Positions 32,673 through 40,121 of a DNA stretch of 64,000 nt are shown one piece after another. The translations under genes and the position numbers were made by a program. Origin of the DNA: a virus; the IMG/VR virus record IMGVR_UViG_3300027668_000011, positions 17,542-81,541 of that record; one strand, written 5' to 3'. The notes under the pieces are model-generated. The model saw only the letters and a program-made list of their open reading frames with translations, did no database searches and was not told the DNA's origin. Positions within the stretch are counted from its first letter, which is position 1, and each line of letters begins with the position of its first letter.

Positions 32673-32990
32673 TTATTTGTTAACATGTTTACAATTTCCC
32701 CTATATGTGTAGCCAGGACAACTACATTTACCGTCCTGTATCGTGTAAGTCTTACCGTTACTGCCTTGAACAACAACAACATCATCTGCTAATTGCTCGT
32801 CTGCCTCACCTAACTTAACAAACTTACGTCTGCTTTTGCTAAACTGCTTTAACGGATTATTAAACGTTTTAAGTTCAGCAGTTTCGGATGGCTTGTATGC
32901 AACTAGTTGCCCAGCACCATTAACATGGTAAATCCCATTGTTAACGGAGTACTTGCCCCAGTCAGTTACTTCTTGCAGTATCTCTATCAT
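32673..32990 (-). CDS. SWIM-type zinc-binding motif protein
   Basis: The 105-residue protein ends with a SWIM-like pattern CxCx8CxH (Cys89, Cys91, Cys100, His102; segment CSCPGYTYRGNCKHV). The N-terminal part includes a small beta-rich region and a basic patch (FSKSRRKFVKLG). SWIM motifs bind zinc and occur in DNA-associated and recombination-related proteins. The gene is directly downstream of a perfect sigma70-type promoter, so it should be expressed early, together with the FG-GAP lipoprotein. Confidence 0.65.
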   Translation of the reverse strand: MIEILQEVTDWGKYSVNNGIYHVNGAGQLVAYKPSETAELKTFNNPLKQFSKSRRKFVKLGEADEQLADDVVVVQGSNGKTYTIQDGKCSCPGYTYRGNCKHVNK

Positions 32991-33021
32991 AGTGTTATCC
33001 TTTTTGCTAAACTAAGTGTAT

Positions 33022-33050
33022 ATTATACTAGGAAACTGCTTCTATGTCAA
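33022..33050 (-). promoter_or_regulatory. Consensus sigma70-type (early) promoter
   Basis: The minus strand reads TTGACA (33050-33045), a 17-base spacer and TATAAT (33027-33022). It drives the SWIM gene (ATG at 32990) and probably the FG-GAP lipoprotein gene. Confidence 0.88.
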
Positions 33051-33055
33051 GTTTT

Positions 33056-33074
33056 TTACCAGTTTTTCTGGTAA
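33056..33074. promoter_or_regulatory. Inverted repeat upstream of the early promoter
   Basis: TTACCAG and CTGGTAA form a 7-bp perfect inverted repeat with a 5-base spacer, ending 6 bases from the -35 box. It could be an operator or a weak terminator on the plus strand. Its function is not known. Confidence 0.45.
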
Positions 33075-33112
33075 CTTTTACTAAAAAATCGGTAATAGCT
33101 AGTCTCCGTGCA

Positions 33113-33120
33113 TATAAATA
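33113..33120 (+). promoter_or_regulatory. Late-type promoter of the possible dioxygenase gene
   Basis: Exact TATAAATA 31 bases before the ATG at 33151. Its position makes the upstream ATG at 33127 an unlikely start, because transcription would begin at about that point. Confidence 0.65.
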
Positions 33121-33150
33121 CAGTTAATGTACACTAGAGAGACAACATCA

Positions 33151-33681
33151 ATGAGTAAGTTCAGCACCGTATATAATTTTAAATTAGACATACCTGCAAT
33201 ACTAGAACTAGAGCAGGAAGTTGTTAACACTATACCCGAAAGCAAATACTACATGCACAAGGATCCAGATCGTACAGACATAGTACAAGACATACTAATG
33301 CTTTCAGATTTATCGTGTTTGGAAAAAGTTAAAGAACTGTTAAGTCCTATACAAGTGTTAGCGGAGCATAGTATTGGATTTGAAACTGTTCCTGCAAACG
33401 AACATGTTATAAATCATAATGACTATCTGTTAGGTTGGGGCAATCCATTTACTCGTAAGTGCAATATGTTATTCAATCTAGAGGATCACCCTATCTATAT
33501 AACGCATGGGAAGGAAAATGAATCTAAGTATATTATGCCAGGTCAAGTCATGGCATTAAATGTACAACTATCACATGGATGTGACCACAGAGATATCGAT
33601 GTAAGTTCTAAAATGTTTTCAATTAATTTACGGATGAACTATTTCGATACCGTAGCATATTTAAATACCATAATTAATTAA
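33151..33681 (+). CDS. Possible 2-oxoglutarate/Fe(II) oxygenase-like protein
   Basis: The 176-residue product begins MSKFSTVYNF with a GAGAGA ribosome site just upstream. It has a pattern compatible with a double-stranded beta-helix oxygenase: HND (His89, Asp91), LSHG (His142) and a downstream Arg161 in SINLRMNY. These spacings suit a His-X-Asp...His metal triad with a 2-oxoglutarate-binding Arg. Such enzymes are common in marine T4-like phages. The assignment is from motif spacing only; a cupin-like protein without activity is the alternative. It has its own late promoter and its stop overlaps the end of a convergent small gene. Confidence 0.4.
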   Translation: MSKFSTVYNFKLDIPAILELEQEVVNTIPESKYYMHKDPDRTDIVQDILMLSDLSCLEKVKELLSPIQVLAEHSIGFETVPANEHVINHNDYLLGWGNPFTRKCNMLFNLEDHPIYITHGKENESKYIMPGQVMALNVQLSHGCDHRDIDVSSKMFSINLRMNYFDTVAYLNTIIN

Positions 33682-33772
33682 AAGCTTCATGTCCTTCAAA
33701 ATACATGCCTATCATTACATATACCGCAATGTTAATAAAAATACATAGCGACATCATAATTCCATAAGTCAT
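33674..33772 (-). CDS. 32-residue membrane peptide
   Basis: The frame starts at ATG 33772-33770, overlapping the stop of the upstream lipoprotein gene by 1 base (TGATG), and ends with TAA at 33676-33674. The product is one hydrophobic span (IMMSLCIFINIAVYVMIGMY) with a short polar tail. Start-stop overlap and co-direction with the lipoprotein and monooxygenase genes argue for a real third gene of this unit. It is too short for composition alone to prove coding. Confidence 0.45.
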   Translation of the reverse strand: MTYGIMMSLCIFINIAVYVMIGMYFEGHEAFN

Positions 33773-33966
33773 CAAAACCTGTTAAACAAATCAGCCGCAT
33801 TACATTGTGGCTGAGCTCTACAAGTGAAGATGTTCCTATTCCATGTTATTGGATCTGGCATGTAATCAAACTGTGATTGTTGATTTATTGAAAACTTTAA
33901 CGGCACACTACTACATGCCGTTAAAGTTACTACTAGTATTAAAGTTTTTGCTATTTTAGTCAGCAC
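33772..33966 (-). CDS. Small lipoprotein downstream of the monooxygenase
   Basis: The 64-residue product has a signal and lipobox (ILVVTLTAC, Cys18) followed by about 46 residues with two more Cys in the C-terminal half. The start overlaps the end of the monooxygenase gene by 11 bases. Its position suggests a partner that anchors or assists the secreted enzyme, but no family is recognised. Confidence 0.55.
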   Translation of the reverse strand: MLTKIAKTLILVVTLTACSSVPLKFSINQQSQFDYMPDPITWNRNIFTCRAQPQCNAADLFNRF

Positions 33967-35233
33967 CGTTTTCTCTCCGTTTGTCTAATAGTGATGTGTA
34001 TCCTTCTTCGTCTAAGTGTGTTATAGCTAACCAGGCGTGGGTCATTTCGTCCCCTGTTCTACTACCGCCCATTACCCACATATCAGAGTCTGGGTTGTTT
34101 GGGTTATCTGATGTGTTGTCGTACCATTGTTTCAATACAATAACTGCACCAGCTGGAATTAGCGGTGCTACATCTGGAGCATATAAATGACTGTGATGCC
34201 ATGTTGCACTCCAATTTGATACTTGGCTAATTTGTTCTGTTTTGCCTGTGATAGGATAGAATATTTCCAAACTTGCGGCATTCATTCTTAAATGCCCGTG
34301 TGGTTGAAAACTGTCTAATCTCACAGGATGGTCAAAACTGTGGAAGCCTTGTGTCATGTGATAACCGTTCGGAGCAATAACTATATCGTCTTGGTCACCT
34401 AAGCGATACAACGATAAGTCTTGCTTATACTTTAATGTTTCACTTTCTTCTTGTGAGTATAGCCAAAGTCCTATCTCTACTACATTGTCTTTGATTACAC
34501 TCCCAGGAGCCATTGCGCCTAATCCACCTGGGTACATATGAATGTCCCAACTTACTTCTGCATTTGCTGGAATAGTCCTGCACACACCCTCTGGTACTAT
34601 CTCACCCCATTTACCCATTGCATATTCTGTTAACATGCCCTGGTTACCGCTCTCAGTTATAATACTACTGTTGGCGTGATGTACTACTGCTTTAGCTTCG
34701 CCACGTGGCTTAACTTGTACTGCTTTTATGCAACGATCCTCTGTTAGTCCAGTCGGAACTAAATGCTTATGCCATAAGTCGTTACCACTTGCAGGAATGT
34801 CTATTGCTACACTGGGTATAACTGTATCGGGTAAGCCAAACTGCTCAGTGAAACTCCATGCTTCTGGATCTGGTAGTTGTGCTGTCTGCACCGTTATGTC
34901 AGGATCACCTCGTAGGCTTCCTTTATCTACCCATTCCACAATTGTGTCTATATCCATTTGAGATAGACGCCAATCTCCTTGCAAGTCTTGTATGCCAATT
35001 CCATGATCGTATGCGTATGGAGGCATCTCTCTTGTCATTACTTTATAACTTATAAGAGGAGCCCATGGTCTAACTTGTTCGTACGTTTCAAAACTCATTG
35101 GTCCTATGCCACCTGCTCTATGGCATACTACACAATTGTTATTAATAATATCAGCAACGCCTGACACATAGTCTGTTGCCCATGATGATGTAGACACAGT
35201 GGCTAAAAAAGCCGTGAGTATATACTTGTACAT
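33956..35233 (-). CDS. Secreted cytochrome c/copper type II monooxygenase-like protein
   Basis: The 425-residue protein has a signal peptide (ending SSWA, residue 19). A cytochrome c-type domain follows with the haem site CVVCH (Cys34, Cys37, His38) and RPWAPLISYKVMTREMPP, where Met70 is a candidate axial ligand. Residues about 140-405 match the copper type II, ascorbate-dependent monooxygenase fold (PHM/DBH family): HH at 185-186, IHMYPGG (His232), PHGHLR (His312, His314) and EM (Met397) supply the six expected copper ligands. Bacterial proteins with this domain order are familiar; one in a phage is not. It should act in the periplasm or outside the cell, with host haem attachment. It has a late-type promoter and is followed by a small lipoprotein and a membrane peptide. 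The substrate is unknown. Confidence 0.78.
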   Translation of the reverse strand: MYKYILTAFLATVSTSSWATDYVSGVADIINNNCVVCHRAGGIGPMSFETYEQVRPWAPLISYKVMTREMPPYAYDHGIGIQDLQGDWRLSQMDIDTIVEWVDKGSLRGDPDITVQTAQLPDPEAWSFTEQFGLPDTVIPSVAIDIPASGNDLWHKHLVPTGLTEDRCIKAVQVKPRGEAKAVVHHANSSIITESGNQGMLTEYAMGKWGEIVPEGVCRTIPANAEVSWDIHMYPGGLGAMAPGSVIKDNVVEIGLWLYSQEESETLKYKQDLSLYRLGDQDDIVIAPNGYHMTQGFHSFDHPVRLDSFQPHGHLRMNAASLEIFYPITGKTEQISQVSNWSATWHHSHLYAPDVAPLIPAGAVIVLKQWYDNTSDNPNNPDSDMWVMGGSRTGDEMTHAWLAITHLDEEGYTSLLDKRRENGAD

Positions 35234-35311
35234 GTGTTTTCCTTTGGATTGCGTATCAACTACGAGCGAGTGCTCTAATACTAATATAACCTTATGTTAT
35301 ATTCTTACATA

Positions 35312-35319
35312 TATTTATC
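35312..35319 (-). promoter_or_regulatory. Late-type promoter of the monooxygenase unit
   Basis: The minus strand reads GATAAATA about 80 bases upstream of the ATG at 35233. Confidence 0.6.
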
Positions 35320-35893
35320 TTAATTGGATAAGTTCTAGAACTGTTTATATATGTTTGTTACAATTAATTACAATTAGCTTTTTAGATACTTCGTATCTTT
35401 TCCAACTACTAACTTCATTCATTACATTCATTTCAGTTCTTGTTAGAAAGTTTCTAATTAGTTAATTAATGCGATATCATATAGTTGGAGTCATACTTCT
35501 CCTATTGCAAGGAGAAGCTGTTCGGAAAATATAGTGTCTGTCGACATCATATGAGCCATCATCATCTCTAACTCGGGTGCTATAAGGAACCAGTGAGCTT
35601 TCTGTCCCCATACACTACCGTCTCATCTCACGGAAATTTATGTAACCTTGTAGAGTTTAGTTACACAAACTTGTAGGTTGCTTTTTCTCATTGCCTACAT
35701 CCTTTTAATACAGTTTGTCGTGTGTTTGTATCTTTACCGCTATACATCTCCAATTCTCGCACCTTGTTCAGGTTTGTCGAGGAGTCCGATATTGGCCTCG
35801 GGTGGGGCTGGTGTATAGTCCTATGTAGTGTGACTTGGTGTCTGTGGTGTGCCTTGCTGTGACTTGGTGTCTGTGTTGTTATGCAATAGTTAG
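35320..35893. other. Structured, apparently non-coding region
   Basis: About 570 bases without a convincing gene, and visibly richer in G and C than the surroundings from about 35470 on. It contains a 7-bp hairpin (CTTCTCC/GGAGAAG, 35496-35517), a bulged hairpin with arms CGAGG/CCTCG near 35778-35802, and an 18-base direct repeat (TGTGACTTGGTGTCTGTG at 35829-35846 and 35858-35875). A 43-codon open frame on the minus strand (35494-35622) looks protein-like but lacks good start signals. A small RNA, a gene remnant or a regulatory region are all possible. I found no tRNA. Confidence 0.45.
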
Positions 35894-36319
35894 TTATCTA
35901 TCTTTCAATGCTTCTCGTAGAATTTTTGAACCGCCTACCCTAACGTTAATAATACCGTTATAGTAATCATCGGTTTCTAATACACGCCTTTCAAATTGTT
36001 CTCTGGCTTCGAGATAACTTGCAACGCCTCTACTGGGGCAATACCAAATTATTTCTCTTGTAAACTTACCTTCTCCTAGCTCTGATACATCAGCATTTAG
36101 ATGATCTGAACTTCCCCAATAAGTTTTCCAGTCCGATTCTTTCGTTCCGCGACGTTTGTTCTTTTTGCCTTTTAGTGGAGGCTTAGTTGTTTTAAATTTG
36201 GCTAACTTTTTACCTACATACTTTCTATCGTTTGTGGTATTAGTAATTAAGTAGACAAATGCCTCGCAATCGTCTGGAAGTGAGTCTACTGTTTTGCCTT
36301 CATAAGTCCATGGTGTCAT
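35894..36319 (-). CDS. GIY-YIG-like nuclease-domain protein
   Basis: The 141-residue protein shows a GIY-YIG-like pattern: FVYLITN (Val22-Tyr23) and KYVGKK (Tyr34-Val-Gly). Conserved TYWGSSDHL and REIIWYC segments and a late Glu in YLEAREQFE follow. The single-domain form is known in T4-like phages, where such proteins may cut DNA or be repair-type nucleases. It is the last gene of the gp55-gp47-gp46 operon, 5 bases after gp46. Free-standing homing activity is an alternative because non-coding DNA follows. Confidence 0.55.
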   Translation of the reverse strand: MTPWTYEGKTVDSLPDDCEAFVYLITNTTNDRKYVGKKLAKFKTTKPPLKGKKNKRRGTKESDWKTYWGSSDHLNADVSELGEGKFTREIIWYCPSRGVASYLEAREQFERRVLETDDYYNGIINVRVGGSKILREALKDR

Positions 36320-36324
36320 GCATA

Positions 36325-38094
36325 TTAGTTATCCAATATTTCGATGTCATTGGCATAAGAAGTGAAACCTCCTTCCTTTACAACATACAATACATTACTA
36401 ACTCTTCCTTGCAGTTCTTCTTTATGGGAAATTAAGAATACATTTTTCTTAGATTCTCTTCCCATCTTTTTAAGTACGCCCAGTGCCGCTTCAACACCAG
36501 TTGTATCCATACCAGAGTCAACAAGTTCATCGATACACATTAAGTTCATTGGTTGGTTAAGACTTTCATAAATATCTCTGAATGCCCAACTCATGCCAAG
36601 TATTAATCTGTTACGTTCGCCTCTACTTAAATTATCAAAGTCTAAGTCTCTGCCATATTCAGTAATGTCTACACTCAAGTCTGAGTTGAATCTAACATCA
36701 TGTGGCAAGCCTAACTTTTCTAAATAATAATTTAGTCTGTAGTTTAAGTATTGTAAGTTCTGGTCGATAATTTTCTTTCTTATAAAACTGTCTTTGCTTG
36801 TTAATAGTTTATACAAAAAGTCTTGATGGTCTTTTAATTTAGTCCACTCGTTAATGCCTTCATAACTAACTTCTTCCAAGCCAGTTTCTCTAAGTGTAAC
36901 TACTTGGTCAGAATATGGATTAGTTTCTTCTTTACGTTCAGCAAGTTGCTCTGTGATAGTATCTAAATTATGTCTATGCTGTAAAGCATCTTCCATGCTG
37001 TTATAAAAAGTAATAGGACTTTCAGGCAGTTCTCCGATGTCAGTTAGGCTTTGCTCTAACACAGCTATTTTGCCTTCTAATTCTGTAGAATACGATAGCT
37101 CTTTTTTTTCTTTTTCTTTAAGCTCTGCGGTATACGTTTCATGAGTATCCAAGTGTGCTGTACTTTGATCACATGCCGGGCATACACCTGATTCAGCTTT
37201 CTCGATATCGCTTCGTATACTAACAAGTGTACTAGCATTACGTTTGCTACTAGTTTGTAGTTGCTTTAACTCATTTTGTAAGCCTTGCATTTTTGAATAC
37301 TGTTTGTGAACAATATCTAATTCTCTGTGCTTGTCTAGTTCGGAATCAATATCAGTTTCACTTAATGCATCCAATGATGCTTGTAAGTCTTTTAATTTTA
37401 CGCTATGTTGATTGTCCCATGCTTTCCTACGCAATTCAATGTCGTCAATGTTCTTTTCAATACGCTTGTTAGCATTCTGTACTGCTTGTATTCTAGACTC
37501 TTCGTCTTTAATGCTGTCTTTGGTATTTTTAAGTAGCTCTTTAAGTAGCTCTGCTTTTTCACTAATCTCAGTGATGCCTAGTAACTGCTCAATCATATCA
37601 CGTTGGTCATTAGTTTTCATACTAAGGAACGGTTCAGTGTATGTATTCAATGCAATCAAATGCTTAAACATATTATGAGGGAACCCTATAATACGTTCTA
37701 TTTCTTTTTGTGTTTCTCTACTGTCGCCTTGCTGTTCGTCATCAGCTTTCTCTACACCATCTATAAAAAACTTTAAAGTGTTAGGACGTCTGCCACGTTC
37801 AATTCTATATTCGTTTCCGTTGATATCAAAGTCAACAGTAATAATCATGCCTTTAGCATTTGTTTTATTAATTAAGTTATCACGTCTAATGTTTGTTAAC
37901 GCTTCGCCGTATAATCCATAACTTAATGCATTAATGATTGTCGTTTTACCTGTACCGTTTCTACTGCCATCGCCACCTAAGTCTAAATTGTGTCCTAGGA
38001 CTAGTGTTAGTTGCTCGGTATCAAATGTAACCGCCTGGGTATTGTTGCCAATACTCATAAAGTTTTTTGCTGTTACGTTTTTTATAGTAAGCAT
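36325..38094 (-). CDS. 46: Recombination endonuclease subunit, gp46 type (Rad50/SbcC-like)
   Basis: The 589-residue SMC-like ATPase has Walker A (GSRNGTGKTT, about 43-52), coiled-coil arms, a zinc hook (CPAC, about 303-306), the signature LSRGERNRLILGM (about 485) and Walker B (LMCIDELVDSGMD, about 518). With gp47 it resects DNA ends for recombination-dependent replication and repair. T4 gp46 has 560 residues. Its start directly follows the gp47 stop, so the complex is co-translated. Confidence 0.95.
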   Translation of the reverse strand: MLTIKNVTAKNFMSIGNNTQAVTFDTEQLTLVLGHNLDLGGDGSRNGTGKTTIINALSYGLYGEALTNIRRDNLINKTNAKGMIITVDFDINGNEYRIERGRRPNTLKFFIDGVEKADDEQQGDSRETQKEIERIIGFPHNMFKHLIALNTYTEPFLSMKTNDQRDMIEQLLGITEISEKAELLKELLKNTKDSIKDEESRIQAVQNANKRIEKNIDDIELRRKAWDNQHSVKLKDLQASLDALSETDIDSELDKHRELDIVHKQYSKMQGLQNELKQLQTSSKRNASTLVSIRSDIEKAESGVCPACDQSTAHLDTHETYTAELKEKEKKELSYSTELEGKIAVLEQSLTDIGELPESPITFYNSMEDALQHRHNLDTITEQLAERKEETNPYSDQVVTLRETGLEEVSYEGINEWTKLKDHQDFLYKLLTSKDSFIRKKIIDQNLQYLNYRLNYYLEKLGLPHDVRFNSDLSVDITEYGRDLDFDNLSRGERNRLILGMSWAFRDIYESLNQPMNLMCIDELVDSGMDTTGVEAALGVLKKMGRESKKNVFLISHKEELQGRVSNVLYVVKEGGFTSYANDIEILDN

Positions 38095-39114
38095 TTATAA
38101 GGTCTCTAAACTTCTGTAAATTTTAACAAGCTCGCCGGTGTCGACTAAGTTGCTTTCGATTGTTTCTAATTGCTGTATAACAATTTGGTCAACACTTTCA
38201 AATTGTATTTCACCACCTTCGAAGGCTTCCTCTTCTTCTTTAACAGGAAGTAATTGTATCTCTCTAACTTTAAATTGTTCTGCAAATGTTTCACGAATAA
38301 AGTTTGCTTCTTCGTAACTGATGTTTACATCTAGTTTAACTCTTGCATGAGTTTGTGAATCTAAATATTTTTCAGGCGCTTCAAGTAACTGACGTAACCC
38401 TATAGTAACATACTTTGGACACTCTGCCCAATTAACATATTGTGGCTCGCCATCCCATTCTAAAAACATTGCACCACGTTCATTATCTTGTGCATCTGCA
38501 TAGTTATGTGGGAAAGCATTACCGATGTAATGTATGTTGCCTTTATATTGACGTTTGTGGAAGTGACCACTGAATACATATTCTGGACCACTTAACATGT
38601 CTGCTCTAATACCACCGTGATCCGGCATTTCAATCATTGCATTCATTTTAAAGTATGGTAACTCGAAATGTCCAAACATGTATTTGCATTTTACTTTAGC
38701 AACATCTTTGTGTTCGTCTCCGATTAACCATGGAACGATAGCAACATCATCTTGTAGGAAGTGTTCATCTACCATAACAATGTTAGACATATCTCTAGCA
38801 AACTCGATACTGTTTAAGTCACGCTTTTCTCTATAAAACAAGTCATGATTTCCAGTGATAAAGTACACAGTTTCAAATGCATCGTTTAATCGCTTTAAGT
38901 CTTTGATAGTAGAGTTCATAGTAGCAATGTTAATACTTGCTCTATGATGATGCCAGTCGCCCAGAAATATACAAGTCTCGCAATTCCGTGCTTTCGCTTC
39001 CTTAATAAACCACGTTATAAAGTTATCGCAGTCTATTAAATGTTGTCTACTGTTTTGTTTTAAGCCGTAATGTATATCGGTGAAACACGCGGCCCTTTCA
39101 AAAAGGTTTGCCAT
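38095..39114 (-). CDS. 47: Recombination endonuclease subunit, gp47 type (Mre11/SbcD-like)
   Basis: The 339-residue metallophosphoesterase has the Mre11/SbcD motifs in order: TDIHYG, GDWHHHRA, GNHDLFY, FGHFELP and SGHFHKRQY, which supply the two-metal ligands. It is the nuclease partner of gp46 encoded next to it. The order gp55-gp47-gp46 resembles the T4 arrangement. Confidence 0.95.
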   Translation of the reverse strand: MANLFERAACFTDIHYGLKQNSRQHLIDCDNFITWFIKEAKARNCETCIFLGDWHHHRASINIATMNSTIKDLKRLNDAFETVYFITGNHDLFYREKRDLNSIEFARDMSNIVMVDEHFLQDDVAIVPWLIGDEHKDVAKVKCKYMFGHFELPYFKMNAMIEMPDHGGIRADMLSGPEYVFSGHFHKRQYKGNIHYIGNAFPHNYADAQDNERGAMFLEWDGEPQYVNWAECPKYVTIGLRQLLEAPEKYLDSQTHARVKLDVNISYEEANFIRETFAEQFKVREIQLLPVKEEEEAFEGGEIQFESVDQIVIQQLETIESNLVDTGELVKIYRSLETL

Positions 39115-39122
39115 AGTGGTTG

Positions 39123-39995
39123 TTACTCAGTTGATGTATTTTCTACTTCAGTTTCTGCAATCGCACGAAGTTCTTTCATCTCATTCTCGTATGCAATCTG
39201 TCTACCATAACTTGGTAAATGACCAGACTCGATTAAGATGTCGTCTCTAATTGATTGGTTACGTTTCTCTAAGTTTAACACTCTAGTGAAACTGTTATTA
39301 ACTGTAGCGGTATAATATGCAAATGGATTGTCTGATTTTGCTTCGTTGAATTGCAATCCTATTTGAGCAAGTTGTACTAATGCTTGTCCACGCATTTCGT
39401 CAACATAAGTGTAACCTCGCCAGTTACCTCTTTGACTGTAACGCTCTACAAGTTTCATAAACATGCTACCGAGGGTATTTGTAATTTTTCCGTGGTCAAC
39501 ACTAAAATGACCATTGTGTAGTCCACCTACCCAATGACTTCTAGCAACTTCCCTAGGATTTGTTCCAGCACCATCTACTATATAATGTTTAAATGGAGGG
39601 AAATTTAGTTTTGCTTTTGTATCAGCAACTGTTTTAGTAGTTTTCTTTCTACCCGGTTCATCTGGAATATGGTCATATCCCATAACTCTAAACACTAGTT
39701 CATCTACTGCAAGAGAAAGCGGATCAACTGCAAAGTCTTTCTGCTTAGGCTTCTTATCCCAACCGCCTTCTTTCATAGCAGTTTGGTAGCCTTCTGATTG
39801 TAGTTTTGCTGACCTATTCTCTTGAGCCTGTTTAATAGTAGTTTTATTAATTTCGTTGACATCCATTAAAATGATGTCTGGGTTCATGTACTTGTCATCT
39901 TGCACATAACAATACGACATCTTACTAGCATGAATCTGCTTTAGTATGTCTTTGTTGTTTAAATAATTAACCTTTTTTGGTGTAATGTGAGCCAT
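39123..39995 (-). CDS. 55: Late-transcription sigma factor, gp55 type
   Basis: The 290-residue protein has a sigma region 2-like core (MKLVERYSQRGNWRGYTYVD, then LVQLAQIGLQFNEAKS, NPFAYYTATVNNSFTRVLN, KRNQSIRDDIL) as in gp55 of T4-like phages. T4 gp55 has 185 residues; the extra N-terminal part here is unassigned. It should bind host RNA polymerase and recognise the TATAAATA/GATAAATA octamers found across the window. It has a strong sigma70-type promoter and also a late octamer upstream, so it may be made early and then amplify its own expression. Confidence 0.88.
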   Translation of the reverse strand: MAHITPKKVNYLNNKDILKQIHASKMSYCYVQDDKYMNPDIILMDVNEINKTTIKQAQENRSAKLQSEGYQTAMKEGGWDKKPKQKDFAVDPLSLAVDELVFRVMGYDHIPDEPGRKKTTKTVADTKAKLNFPPFKHYIVDGAGTNPREVARSHWVGGLHNGHFSVDHGKITNTLGSMFMKLVERYSQRGNWRGYTYVDEMRGQALVQLAQIGLQFNEAKSDNPFAYYTATVNNSFTRVLNLEKRNQSIRDDILIESGHLPSYGRQIAYENEMKELRAIAETEVENTSTE

Positions 39996-40017
39996 ATAAT
40001 CTCCTTAGTTAAACAGT

Positions 40018-40046
40018 ATTATAGTGCCTAAGCAAGACAAAGTCAA
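40018..40046 (-). promoter_or_regulatory. Sigma70-type (early) promoter of the gp55 operon
   Basis: The minus strand reads TTGACT (40046-40041), a 17-base spacer and TATAAT (40023-40018), 5 of 6 and 6 of 6 matches to consensus. The gp55 ATG at 39995 follows after a ribosome site AAGGAG. Confidence 0.85.
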
Positions 40047-40086
40047 CTGTTTTCTAATAATCGTACTAATAATTAAAACGTGCTAT

Positions 40087-40104
40087 TATTTATCTTGATA
40101 AATA
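40087..40104. promoter_or_regulatory. Palindromic bidirectional late-type promoter
   Basis: TATTTATC TT GATAAATA is an inverted repeat of two late octamers separated by two bases. The plus-strand octamer (40097-40104) faces the gp48/54-type gene, 18 bases before its ATG. The minus-strand octamer (40094-40087) faces gp55. Confidence 0.7.
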
Positions 40105-40121
40105 CAACGAAGGAGCACAAT

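Noticed and set aside
32657-32785. N-terminal extension of the FG-GAP lipoprotein from the ATG at 32785
   Set aside because: The extension overlaps the SWIM gene and is not signal-like, while the ATG at 32656 has a ribosome site and begins a proper lipoprotein signal.
33127-33150. Upstream ATG of the possible dioxygenase
   Set aside because: It lies where transcription from the late octamer at 33113-33120 should start; the ATG at 33151 has a ribosome site.
35491-35622. Protein-like 43-codon minus-strand frame with several Met codons
   Set aside because: No convincing ribosome site or promoter and no recognised family; it is noted only inside the non-coding region.
35470-35893. Group I intron or tRNA
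   Set aside because: I could not pair the conserved intron core elements or find a T-loop and anticodon arm on either strand by hand; a covariance search would decide.
40080-40121. Upstream ATG of the gp48/54-type gene
   Set aside because: It precedes the late promoter; the ATG at 40122 has AAGGAG at proper distance.
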